In this document: piece after piece, positions 37,693 to 46,313 of the stretch | Layout of the letters: the number at the start of each line of letters is the position of its first letter | Position numbering within the stretch: position 1 is the first letter of the stretch | Assembly (NCBI RefSeq): GCF_012290005.1 | Contig: NZ_JAAXMS010000006.1 | Span: 62,001-126,000 of the forward strand | Length of the DNA stretch: 64,000 nt | From: Crateriforma spongiae | GTDB lineage: Bacteria > Planctomycetota > Planctomycetia > Pirellulales > Pirellulaceae | Direction: 5' to 3' | The notes under the pieces: model-generated | What the model was told of the DNA's origin: nothing | Databases searched by the model: none | The model's input: the letters and a program-made list of their open reading frames with translations, nothing else | Position numbers and translations under genes: made by a program

Positions 37693-38736
37693 TTACCGAT
37701 CCGGTTTGTCTTGCCCAAGTTGAAACGGCGGCCCGCCCGATATCCGAGCGGCGACTCGGTCCACCCATTGTTGGGCCTGATCGTCGTCATCGATCTGTCG
37801 GCCGGGCAGATCCGTCAGCTCGGTAAACGATCGAAACCAAGTCTCCTGTCGACGTGCCATCTGGCGGGTGCGTGCGGCGATCTGTTGGACGATTTCCTCC
37901 GGCGGTCGCCTCGGCCAAGCGTCGGGATCGTCCGCCGACAGGTTCTCTTCTTCCGCCCACTGCAGAATCTCTCGATAACCCACCGCGCTGGCCGCCGTCC
38001 GAGAGAGTGTCGGGAATCGCTGTGCCAAACGGCGGACTTCGGCGACCCAGCCGGCATCGAACATCGCTTCGACGCGGGCGTTGATTCGCTGGTGAATTTC
38101 CGTGCGATCACGCCGAACGACCAGGGCCGCACACTGATCGGCGTCACGCACGGTGTCGAATTGCTGTTGGCGGTGGCTGAGCGGTTGCCCGGTCAGCTTG
38201 GCGACTTCCAATGCCCGGATCATGCGCCGCGAATCGTTGGCGTCGATCCGAGACGCCGACAACGGATCGACCTGCCACAGACGATTCCGCAACGCGTCGA
38301 CGCCGTGCCGTGCGAGGTCCTCTTCGACCTGGCGACGAAAATCCCAATCGGCCGGCGGCCCCGGATCAAAGCCTCGCAAGACGCCCTTCAAAAACATCGG
38401 CGTCCCGCCGACAAAGATCGGAACCCGGCCACGATCCAGAACGGCATCGACCACGCGATGGGCCGCATCCAAGTACCGCGCGACACTGTAGTCATCGTCC
38501 GGATCGACCTGATCGATCAAGTGGTGGGGCAGCGCGGCTTGATCGTCCGCGTCGGGCTTGGCGGTGCCGATGTCCATGCCGCGATAGACCGCGATGGAAT
38601 CCAGCGACAAGATTTCACCGCCGACCTGCCGGGCCAAACGCATGGCGATGCGGCTTTTGCCCGTCGCCGTCGCACCGGTCACAAAGACGGCTCGATCGAT
38701 CAGCGGCGGATAGGGGCGGTCTTCGGCGGCGTCCAA
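37693..38736 (-). CDS. miaA: tRNA dimethylallyltransferase
   Basis: About 347 aa. Adds a dimethylallyl group to N6 of A37 in tRNAs that read UNN codons. P-loop VFVTGATATGKSRIAMRLAR, the substrate-contact LSLDSIAVYRGMDIGTAKP, HHLIDQVDPDDDYSVARY, FVGGTPMFLKGVLRGF, and the tRNA-binding SRRMIRALEVAKLTGQPLS are all intact. The C-terminus has SAVGYREILQWAEEE. The start appears to be TTG at 38736; the frame continues upstream, so it may be longer. Downstream, 225 bp separate it from the Tex-like gene on the same strand. Confidence 0.96.
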   Translation of the reverse strand: MDAAEDRPYPPLIDRAVFVTGATATGKSRIAMRLARQVGGEILSLDSIAVYRGMDIGTAKPDADDQAALPHHLIDQVDPDDDYSVARYLDAAHRVVDAVLDRGRVPIFVGGTPMFLKGVLRGFDPGPPADWDFRRQVEEDLARHGVDALRNRLWQVDPLSASRIDANDSRRMIRALEVAKLTGQPLSHRQQQFDTVRDADQCAALVVRRDRTEIHQRINARVEAMFDAGWVAEVRRLAQRFPTLSRTAASAVGYREILQWAEEENLSADDPDAWPRRPPEEIVQQIAARTRQMARRQETWFRSFTELTDLPGRQIDDDDQAQQWVDRVAARISGGPPFQLGQDKPDR

Positions 38737-39007
38737 GATCTTCGGTGCGGTTCGTCGTAGGGTGGTCGTCCGTCGGTCGGCCGGTCGTCCACCGGTGCTC
38801 TGGTGGTGTCGTTCGATGGTCTAGGAAAAGTCTAAGTAGACCCTACAAATCGACCAGTCCCTCCGTCGGACGGATCGAAGCGATCAATCCGCACCGGAAT
38901 CCCGACGTTTTGAATGCCGTTGGGCACGCCGCGTGGTACGATCGATCGAGGCATTCGACGGCGTCTGCGCGGGCGTCCGTTTCATCCATCGCCGAACGAT
39001 CACACCC

Positions 39008-39565
39008 ATGGGCATCACCTACTTTCGACGATTCCGAATGGAATTCGATCTGGCCGCCGGCGTGCCCGAATCGCCTCCGCTGCCGTTCGGATACGAACTG
39101 GTTCCCTACAGCGATGCCCTGGTCCGCGAACATGCGACCGCCAAGTTCGACAGTTTCCGCAGCGAGCTGGATGCGGACGTGTTTCCGTGTCTGTCACGGC
39201 AAGACGGTTGTTTGCGTCTGATGCGTGAAATCGTCAGCCGCGCGGCTTTCGTCCCGGAGGCGACTTGGTTGTTGCGGCATCGGGATCCGGCCAGTGGGCG
39301 TCAAAGCCCGGTGGGCACGATCCAAGGATTGTCGGTCGACGGCTGGGGTGCAGTTCAAAACCTGGGGGTCGTCGGGGATCACCGTGGCAAAGGCCTGGGC
39401 AGTCTGTTGCTGTTGAAGGCGGCTGCCGGATTCGCCGTCACAGGCATCCGCCGCATGCACTTGGAAGTCACCACCGATAACGCGGCGGCTGTCCGGTTGT
39501 ATGAAAAGCTGGGCTTCAAAAAAGCGGACGTGGTTTACAAAGCGGCTGATATCGTCGGCGCTTGA
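39008..39565 (+). CDS. GNAT-family N-acetyltransferase
   Basis: About 185 aa from the ATG at 39008. The acetyl-CoA-binding motif A is VQNLGVVGDHRGKGLGSLLL (V-x-x-x-R-G-x-G-L/I-G variant), followed by RRMHLEVTTDNAAAVRLYEK and LGFKK, the standard GNAT motif B. Substrate unknown. Monocistronic; the frame is open further upstream (38933), but that part does not look coding. Confidence 0.9.
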   Translation: MGITYFRRFRMEFDLAAGVPESPPLPFGYELVPYSDALVREHATAKFDSFRSELDADVFPCLSRQDGCLRLMREIVSRAAFVPEATWLLRHRDPASGRQSPVGTIQGLSVDGWGAVQNLGVVGDHRGKGLGSLLLLKAAAGFAVTGIRRMHLEVTTDNAAAVRLYEKLGFKKADVVYKAADIVGA

Positions 39566-39803
39566 TCCAAGCCCATTTCTGACCCGCAATTCCGGCCGCC
39601 ACCGATTGGCGACACAAGCCGGCCAAGCACCCCGTGTGGACGACACGAACCAGCGATAGCCGTTTTGTTTCCTGTCAGCTAAGTTGGCGCTAACGCACGG
39701 ATCGCTCATCGCTGATACGTCTATCTTCCACGTCGACGATTCGGCCGAACCCGTCCACGTCCGTCGCTTCCCATCGATCTTTTATTCAGGCATCCGCACC
39801 GCA

Positions 39804-41015
39804 ATGTCCGAACCCGCCGCCGCACCGCTGCAGCTCAGCTCCGTCCAACCCGCACCGCCCGACGCGATCCTGGGTTTGACCGAATCCTTCTTGGCCGATC
39901 CTCGTGCGGACAAGATGAACCTGACGGTCGGCGTTTACAAAGACGACAGCGGGATCACTCCGATCATGCGGGCGGTCAAACAGGCCGAACAGATCTTGAT
40001 CGAAGGCGAAAAGACCAAAGGCTATCTGCCGATCGATGGCATGGCCGACTATCGCGACGCGGTCCGCGATATGGTCTTTGACGGCAAAGTTCCCAACGAA
40101 CGGGCCGCCGTCGTTCAGGCACCCGGCGGTACCGGTGCGCTGCGTGTGTCGGCCGAATTTCTGGCCGACCAGTTTGCCCGGCCACGGGTCTTTTTGCCCA
40201 CGCCGACTTGGGCCAACCACGGTGCGATCATGACCGCCGCTGGTTTGGAAGCCGTGTCGTATCGTTATCTATCAGCGGACAAGACATCGTTGGATCTGAC
40301 CGGCATGCTGGACGACCTGTCGGCAAACGCGCGACCGGGCGACGTGATTTTGCTGCACGCGTGTTGTCATAATCCATCGGGTGTCGACCCGGACGCCCAG
40401 CAATGGGAACAGATCGCCGCGCGGATCACCGAGCTGAAACTGTTCCCCCTGATCGACTTTGCCTATCAAGGTTTCGGCGACGGATTGGCCGAAGACAGCG
40501 TGGGGCTGCACACGATGCTGCGTCACGTTCCGGAATGTTTGGTATGCAGTTCCTTCAGCAAGAATTTTGGACTGTACAGCGAACGTACCGGCGCGGTCGT
40601 GATGATGGCCGCCGATCAGGCCGCCGCGTCCGCATCGGTCAGCCAAATCAAACGGCTGGTGCGATGCAACTACAGCAATCCACCACGCCATGGTGCGTCG
40701 ATCGTGGCGACGATCCTGGGCGACGAAGCGCTACGCCGGGCGTGGAAGTCGGAATTGATGGAAATGCGTCAGCGGATTCATCGGCTTCGCGAATCGTTCG
40801 TCAAAGGGATGAAAGAAGTCGCGCCGGATCGCGATTATTCGTTCCTGCTTTCGCAAAAAGGCATGTTCAGCTTTAGCGGCCTGTCGCCCATGCAGGTCGA
40901 CCAACTGCGCACCGAGCATGGCATCTATCTTGTCGGCAGCGGGCGCATCAATGTCGCCGGAATGGCCGAAGACCGCATCGACTGGTTGTGCGAAAAGGTC
41001 GCGGCGGTGCTGTAA
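39804..41015 (+). CDS. class I aromatic/aspartate aminotransferase
   Basis: About 403 aa from the ATG at 39804, the usual length. It belongs to the AspC/TyrB subgroup: DAILGLTESFLADPRADKMN, NLTVGVYKDDSGITPIM, APGGTGALRVSAEFL, HACCHNPSGVDPDAQQWEQI, FPLIDFAYQGFGDG, and the PLP-lysine segment CSSFSKNFGLYSERTGAVV. The conserved substrate-carboxylate Arg sits in GSGRINVAGM. PLP-dependent transfer between aromatic or dicarboxylic amino acids and 2-oxoglutarate. The specific donor is not decidable from sequence. Confidence 0.94.
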   Translation: MSEPAAAPLQLSSVQPAPPDAILGLTESFLADPRADKMNLTVGVYKDDSGITPIMRAVKQAEQILIEGEKTKGYLPIDGMADYRDAVRDMVFDGKVPNERAAVVQAPGGTGALRVSAEFLADQFARPRVFLPTPTWANHGAIMTAAGLEAVSYRYLSADKTSLDLTGMLDDLSANARPGDVILLHACCHNPSGVDPDAQQWEQIAARITELKLFPLIDFAYQGFGDGLAEDSVGLHTMLRHVPECLVCSSFSKNFGLYSERTGAVVMMAADQAAASASVSQIKRLVRCNYSNPPRHGASIVATILGDEALRRAWKSELMEMRQRIHRLRESFVKGMKEVAPDRDYSFLLSQKGMFSFSGLSPMQVDQLRTEHGIYLVGSGRINVAGMAEDRIDWLCEKVAAVL

Positions 41016-41179
41016 AAGCCGATCGATTCGGTCGCACTTTCATGCATCACCGGCGCCGGACGCCTACACTGGAGTCGGTGGCGAAGTAACGTCACCGTTG
41101 TGTTTCGGGCATAGGCCGACGCGGCCTGCCCCGGCAACTGTGTCCCGTGTGCGCCCCATTGCAAAAAGGGATCGAATCG

Positions 41180-42178
41180 ATGTCCCAGCGGAATCATCCG
41201 GCCGAGTCCGAATCTCAAAGGGCTCCGTCAAACCAGTCCCAGCGATGCAGCCGGCGTTCCCTGCTGACCGCCACCGCCGCGTTGTCGGCCGGCACCATGC
41301 ACGCCGGTGCCGCGATCGGCGCCGAATCGGAATCAGCGTCGGCTCCGATCGACAACGATGTGCCTTCGCCGCCGCAGATCCAGCTGGGAAACACCGGCAT
41401 CACCATGTCTCGTGTCGGCCAGGGTACGGGGATGCACGGTGGCAATCGACAATCGGACCACACCCGGCAGGGCTTCGAAAAATTGGTGGCGCTACTGAAC
41501 CACGCTTATGATCGCGGCGTGACCTTCTTTGACTTGGCCGATCTGTACGGTTCGCACGTTTACTTTCGCGAAGCCCTGCGGACGATCCCACGCGACAAAG
41601 TGACGGTCCTTTCCAAACTGTGGACTCGCTATGACGGTCCCTTTGAAAAGATCGCGCCGTCGCATCGCAAACAGGCCGCCAAGACGACGATCGAACGATT
41701 CTGTCACGAGATCGCCACCGACCATTTGGACATCTTGCTGTTGCACTGCATGACCACGCCGGATTGGTCCGAACAGTTGCAGCCGTACATGGAAGCGTTT
41801 GACGAAGCGAAGAAGTCGGGAAAGCTCCGCGCGGTCGGCGTTTCCTGTCACAACTTGGAAGCTCTCAAGATCGCAAGTCGGTCCGATTGGGTCGACGTCA
41901 TCTTGGCTCGCATCAATCCGCACGGCGCCAAAATGGATGGCAAGGTCGATGATGTTGTGTCCGTGCTGACCGAGGCTCGTAAGAACGGCAAAGCGATCAT
42001 CGGGATGAAGATCTATGGCGAAGGCACGTTGGCCGACAAAGCCGACGAATGCATCCGGTTCGCCCAGTCCAACGGGCTGCTGGACACGATGACCGTCGGC
42101 GCCGAAACACCCGAGCAGATGGATCAAACCCTGCGGCTGATCGCCAAGTACCCCGCCGCCCCATTGATCACGCCGTAG
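41180..42178 (+). CDS. aldo/keto reductase with Tat signal
   Basis: About 332 aa from the ATG at 41180. The N-terminus CSRRSLLTATAALSAG is a twin-arginine signal. The aldo/keto reductase domain follows: VGQGTGMHGG, then DRGVTFFDLADLYGSHVYFR with catalytic Asp and Tyr, KVTVLSKLW (catalytic Lys), DHLDILLLHCMTTPDW with the active-site His, and AVGVSCHNLEAL. NADPH-dependent oxidoreductase exported folded; substrate unknown. Its TAG stop (42176-42178) sits in a CCGTAGGTCA sequence that looks like a REP foot. Confidence 0.92.
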   Translation: MSQRNHPAESESQRAPSNQSQRCSRRSLLTATAALSAGTMHAGAAIGAESESASAPIDNDVPSPPQIQLGNTGITMSRVGQGTGMHGGNRQSDHTRQGFEKLVALLNHAYDRGVTFFDLADLYGSHVYFREALRTIPRDKVTVLSKLWTRYDGPFEKIAPSHRKQAAKTTIERFCHEIATDHLDILLLHCMTTPDWSEQLQPYMEAFDEAKKSGKLRAVGVSCHNLEALKIASRSDWVDVILARINPHGAKMDGKVDDVVSVLTEARKNGKAIIGMKIYGEGTLADKADECIRFAQSNGLLDTMTVGAETPEQMDQTLRLIAKYPAAPLITP

Positions 42179-42187
42179 GTCAGATCT

Positions 42188-42208
42188 GTAGTCATGCTGT
42201 GCGTGACG
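42188..42208 (+). repeat. REP element upstream of the RAYT gene
   Basis: GTAG, then GTCATGC, TGT, GCGTGAC: a 7-bp hairpin (one mismatch) with the GTAG tetranucleotide at its foot, differing by one base from the inverted REP downstream of the transposase. It places REP copies on both sides of the RAYT gene. Confidence 0.75.
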
Positions 42209-42293
42209 ATAGATAGATTGGCAGTTAGTTGCATGACAGTTCCGAAAGCCCAGACGTGACCGGCCGCGTCTCTATCCACCGACTCAATCGGGA

Positions 42294-42872
42294 ATGATGC
42301 CTGAATACCGCAGGGCCTTCGTGCCCGGAGGTACGTTCTTTTTCACGGTCGTCACGTATCAGCGACAACCAACGTTTGCGGATCCCACGGCAGTGACGCT
42401 TCTGGGCAACGTCTTGCGGCAATGTGCAAGTCGTTGGCCGCTCGATGTCGTCGCCATCGTGTGGTTACCGGACCACTGGCATTCGATTTGGTCGCTTCCA
42501 CCTGGCGATGACCAGTACTCAAAGCGTCTGGGGTGGATCAAGAAGGAGTTTACCAAACGTTGGCTGGTCGCCGGTGGATCGAGCCAACCGGTATCCACGG
42601 GGAAGCAGCGTCAAAGACGGCGAGGCGTTTGGCAGCCTCGGTTCTGGGAGCACACCATTGAAGGCGAGACGGATTTTCAAAGCCATTTCGACTACATCCA
42701 CTGGAATCCGGTGAAGCACGGGTACGTCAAGTGTGCCAAAGACTGGCCGCACACCAGTTTCCATCGTTGGGTCAAGCAGGGCGTGTATCCCGATCACTGG
42801 GGCTGTTTTACCGACGAGAACAATCAGACGCCCGAAACCGTTCGTAGGATTCGTGAAGCCGGCGAACCGTAG
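42294..42872 (+). CDS. REP-associated tyrosine transposase (RAYT, Y1/HUH)
   Basis: 192 aa, typical for the family. The N-terminus RRAFVPGGTFFFTVVTYQR is the standard RAYT start. The HUH motif is LPDHWHSIWSLP (His61, His63). The tyrosine motif YIHWNPVKHGYV (Tyr134 as likely nucleophile) is complete, and FWEHTIEGETDFQSHFDYIH precedes it. RAYTs nick and join single-stranded REP DNA and are usually single-copy, domesticated and flanked by their REPs, as here. The TAG stop lies inside the GTAG of the first downstream REP. Confidence 0.95.
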   Translation: MMPEYRRAFVPGGTFFFTVVTYQRQPTFADPTAVTLLGNVLRQCASRWPLDVVAIVWLPDHWHSIWSLPPGDDQYSKRLGWIKKEFTKRWLVAGGSSQPVSTGKQRQRRRGVWQPRFWEHTIEGETDFQSHFDYIHWNPVKHGYVKCAKDWPHTSFHRWVKQGVYPDHWGCFTDENNQTPETVRRIREAGEP

Positions 42873-43116
42873 GTCATGCTCCGCATGACAAATCCCTGTC
42901 GGATCGTCCACACCGTCATGCACAGCATGACCTACGTGTGCATTGAACTGTCGCCGTCGAGTCTTTGCTCCGGTGCAACAGCGTGTATGGCCGTAGGTCA
43001 TGCTCCGCATGACAAGTGCATCTCGGATCGCCTCCACCGTCATGCACAGCATCGCCTACGCGTGCATTAAACTGTCGCCACTGAATCGTTTCTCCGGTGC
43101 AACAGCGTGTAGACAC
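42869..43116 (+). repeat. BIME: two 124-bp tandem units of REP plus inverted REP
   Basis: Unit 1 spans 42869-42992 and unit 2 starts at 42993, a 124-bp period. Each has GTAG + GTCATGC TCC GCATGAC (42869-42889; 42993-43013) and an inverted partner ending in CCTAC (42915-42935; 43039-43059), then a shared tail CTCCGGTGCAACAGCGTGTA. The stems are perfect 7-bp hairpins except the second inverted copy. Head-to-head REPs of this kind are BIMEs, the substrate of RAYTs. Unit 2 contains the last codons and stop of the convergent RND gene. Confidence 0.88.
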
Positions 43117-46100
43117 ATGGCACCAGGATTAGCGTCAGGACCGTTGACGCGACCATCCCGCCGACCACCGCACGGGCCAGAGGAATCATCGCTTCGTTGC
43201 CCGGCCTCAAGGCGAATGACAAGGGCAACATCGACGCGACCAACGTCAAACTGGTCATCAAGATCGGTCGTAAACGGACGCGAGCGGCTTCGATCGCCGC
43301 GTCGGCCGCCGATTTGCCATCGGCGCGACGTTGGTTGGCAAATTCGACCAGCAGGATCGAATTGTTCACGACCACGCCGACCATCATCAGCGTGCCCATC
43401 AGCGATTGGATGTTCATCGTCGTTCCGGTCGCCCACAGCGTCACGATGACACCGCCGATCCCCAGTGGAACCGCCAGCACGATCAACAGCGGATCGATAA
43501 ATGACCGGAACTGTGCCATCAGCACCAGGTAGACCAAAACGATCGCGACCAACAAACCCCAACCCAGCATTTCCATGCCGCTGTACATCGTCTGCACCGG
43601 GCCTTGGATCGTTGCCGATGTGCCACTTTCAAACTCCATTTCGTCGATGACACGTTGTACGTCGGCGGCGACCGAACCGACGTCACGGCCCGAAACATTG
43701 ACATAGACGTCGTTCACCCGAGCGATGTTGTAGTGCCTGATTTCGGCGGGAATGTTCACGCGGCGGACCGTGGCGATGTTCGACAGCGGGATCGTCACCG
43801 CACCGTCGGCCGTGTCCAACGAAATCGGCATGCTGTGAATCTCGTCCAGCGAATCGAACTGGTTGTCGGCATACTGGACCCCCATGAAGAAGTCGACGCC
43901 CGACTTGGGGTCGATCCAGATGGTGGGGGCGTAGCCGACACTGCTGCCCAAAGCGGTCAGGATCGTTTCGGCGACTTGTTTCTGATCGACGCCCAGGAAC
44001 TTCGCCCGCGTCCGATCGACCTGGATATCGAATTGGGGATAGTCCAAAGATTGGGCGATTTGGACGTCGACGGTGCCGGGAATGTCATGGACTTTCGCGA
44101 CGACTCTTTCGGCCACTTCGCGGCATTTTTGCGGTGTCCCGGCGCCACACTGAATGTTGATCGGGCTTGGCACCCCACGATTCAGCGCCATGTTGACGAT
44201 CCCGCCACCGACAAACATGAACTGTTGCATCGGGTAATCATCGGCCAACTTGGTTCGCAGTTGGCGGATGTATTGGTTGGTACTGGCGCTGCGGCCGCTA
44301 CGTGTCAAATTGACGATCACATACGCCGTGTCCGGACCGCTGTTGGAACTCAACACCGTGCTGAAACCGGCACCCTTGCCCACCGGCAACCCGATGTTGG
44401 AAATCAGGGCGTCGATCTCCGATTCCGGAATGACCGACCGGATCGTGTCTTCGATGTCGGCGACCAAAGATTCGGTTTCCAACAACTCCGTTCCGGGCAA
44501 CGTCTTGATGCGAATTTCAAACGTGCCTTCGTCGACGTTGGGGAAAAGTTCGGTCCCGATCGCCGGCCACAGGGCGAACGAGGCACCCACGCCAAGGATG
44601 ATCACCACAGCCACCAGCTCCGGTGCTTTGATCAGCCCACGCAACAGACGACTGTAAGCATTGTCCGTCGGTTCGCTTGTATCAGGATTGCTTTGCACTT
44701 TGGAACGCACAAACGTTGCGCAGAACGCCGGCACCACCGTCAGAGCCAAGATGTAAGACGCACCGATGGTGAACGTGGCGGCCAATGACAGCGGGGCGAA
44801 CAAGTACTTGATCATCCCGGTCAAAAACAACGCCGGCAGGAAGACGGCCAGGGTCGTGATCGTGCCTGCCAGAATCGCACCGCTGACCTCCGCGGTCCCG
44901 TCGCGAGCCGCATCGATGGACGACTTGCCCATCTTCATGTGACGCAAAATGTTTTCAACGACCACGATTCCCGCGTCGACCACGGTGCCGATTGCCAACG
45001 CCAATCCGCCCAGCGTCATGACGTTGATCGTTTGACCGGTAAAGGCGAATCCGAGTCCGCCGATCAGAAGCGCCAGCAGGATCGTGGCCACGATGACCAG
45101 CGTCGGCAACAAGCGACGCAGAAAGACGACGACCACAACGGCCACCAGCAAGGCACCCAGTGCGACTTGGTTGAACAGGTTCTTCATCGCATCGCGAATG
45201 TAGCCCGACTGGTCACTGACCAATGTGACCTCGGTGGCTTCGGGGATGTCGCCCCGCTCCTTCATGTTCGGGATTTCCTCCGCCAAGCCTTCGCGAATCC
45301 GGTCCACCACCGCGATGGTGTTTTCGCCCGGTTCACGCAACAACGGGCAATACACGCTTCGCTTTCCGTTGACCCGGACGATGTTGTATTGCAGCGCCGC
45401 ATCGTCAACGACTTCGGCGACGTCGCGGATGAAAACCGGACGACCTTCACGAACGGTGATCGGGATGCCCGCGATTTCATCAGTGTCGGGCAACGTGTTT
45501 CGCGGATGGATCTGATAGTCGATGCCGCCCATCCGCGCCGATCCAGACGCCAGGACCAGATTGCTGTTGCGCAAGGCTTCGACAACGTCGGTTGCCGCGA
45601 TGTTGAAGGCCTGCAGTTTTTGTGGATCCACATAGACCATCATCTGGCGAAACTTGCCGCCGAAGGGGTGCGGAATCTGGACGCCTTTCAAGCCGCCCAT
45701 CTTGTTTCGCACCGCGTAGTAACCGATCTGGTACAGCTCGGATTCGCTCAGCCCTTCCCCGCTGATGGCAGCCAAAACGACGGGCAAGTTGGCCGGTTCA
45801 CTGCGCAGGGTGAACGGCCATTCGATGCCCGGCGGCAAGTGGAACATGTCGCTGGCTTCCAGATTGACGATGTCGTTCATCGCCGAACTGGGATCGGCAC
45901 CGGGTTGGAAGAAGACTTTGATCACCGCCGCGCCGGGGACGGTCCGCGATTCTTGATGTTCGATCTTGCCGGCCAGGGTCAACGCACGCTCGACTCGGCT
46001 GGTTACCGACTTTTCCATGTCCAGCGTCGGCAGCCCCGGATAGCTGAAAAAGCTGACCACGACCGGCTCTTTAAAGTCCGGCAAAATGTCAATCGTGGTC

Positions 46101-46192
46101 CGCGGAATCACCGCGGCGCCCAAGACGCACAATGCGATGGCCGACGCCAAAACGGCGTAAGGGTTACGAAGCGAAAATCGGATCAGACCCAT
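43067..46192 (-). CDS. RND efflux permease (AcrB/HAE1 superfamily)
   Basis: 1041 aa, full length with the 12-helix RND layout: helix 1 near the N-terminus (NPYAVLASAIALCVLGAAVI), first porter loop, helices 2-6 (LGALLVAVVVVVFLRRLLPT; GGLALAIGTVVDAGIVVVEN with the proton-relay Asp pair region), second porter loop, and helices 8-12 (MLGWGLLVAIVLVYLVLMAQ; GTLMMVGVVVNNSILLVEFA). It drives drug or metal export with the proton gradient. The adaptor gene lies 121 bp upstream on the same strand and a TolC-like gene is divergent from that. Its last codons and TAA stop fall inside a BIME repeat unit, so the C-terminal tail (HRRNDSVATV) may have been altered by repeat insertion. Confidence 0.96.
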   Translation of the reverse strand: MGLIRFSLRNPYAVLASAIALCVLGAAVIPRTTIDILPDFKEPVVVSFFSYPGLPTLDMEKSVTSRVERALTLAGKIEHQESRTVPGAAVIKVFFQPGADPSSAMNDIVNLEASDMFHLPPGIEWPFTLRSEPANLPVVLAAISGEGLSESELYQIGYYAVRNKMGGLKGVQIPHPFGGKFRQMMVYVDPQKLQAFNIAATDVVEALRNSNLVLASGSARMGGIDYQIHPRNTLPDTDEIAGIPITVREGRPVFIRDVAEVVDDAALQYNIVRVNGKRSVYCPLLREPGENTIAVVDRIREGLAEEIPNMKERGDIPEATEVTLVSDQSGYIRDAMKNLFNQVALGALLVAVVVVVFLRRLLPTLVIVATILLALLIGGLGFAFTGQTINVMTLGGLALAIGTVVDAGIVVVENILRHMKMGKSSIDAARDGTAEVSGAILAGTITTLAVFLPALFLTGMIKYLFAPLSLAATFTIGASYILALTVVPAFCATFVRSKVQSNPDTSEPTDNAYSRLLRGLIKAPELVAVVIILGVGASFALWPAIGTELFPNVDEGTFEIRIKTLPGTELLETESLVADIEDTIRSVIPESEIDALISNIGLPVGKGAGFSTVLSSNSGPDTAYVIVNLTRSGRSASTNQYIRQLRTKLADDYPMQQFMFVGGGIVNMALNRGVPSPINIQCGAGTPQKCREVAERVVAKVHDIPGTVDVQIAQSLDYPQFDIQVDRTRAKFLGVDQKQVAETILTALGSSVGYAPTIWIDPKSGVDFFMGVQYADNQFDSLDEIHSMPISLDTADGAVTIPLSNIATVRRVNIPAEIRHYNIARVNDVYVNVSGRDVGSVAADVQRVIDEMEFESGTSATIQGPVQTMYSGMEMLGWGLLVAIVLVYLVLMAQFRSFIDPLLIVLAVPLGIGGVIVTLWATGTTMNIQSLMGTLMMVGVVVNNSILLVEFANQRRADGKSAADAAIEAARVRLRPILMTSLTLVASMLPLSFALRPGNEAMIPLARAVVGGMVASTVLTLILVPCVYTLLHRRNDSVATV

Positions 46193-46313
46193 TGCGAAAC
46201 TTGTTTCCGAAAGCGGGGACGCGTGGTGGCGACGGAGAAACGTTCAAACGAATCCGACGCTGGCGAGAATCACGCGTGAAGGTGGGGGCGGTGCAAAAAC
46301 AAAGCGGGCAAAA

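Noticed and set aside
41016-41179. possible cobalamin-type riboswitch because of GCCGGA and CGACGCGGCCTGCC elements
   Set aside because: No B12 box or fitting paired structure, and the downstream gene is an aldo/keto reductase.
42869-43116. CRISPR array
   Set aside because: Only two 124-bp units with internal hairpins, adjacent to a RAYT gene and with no cas genes; it is a BIME.
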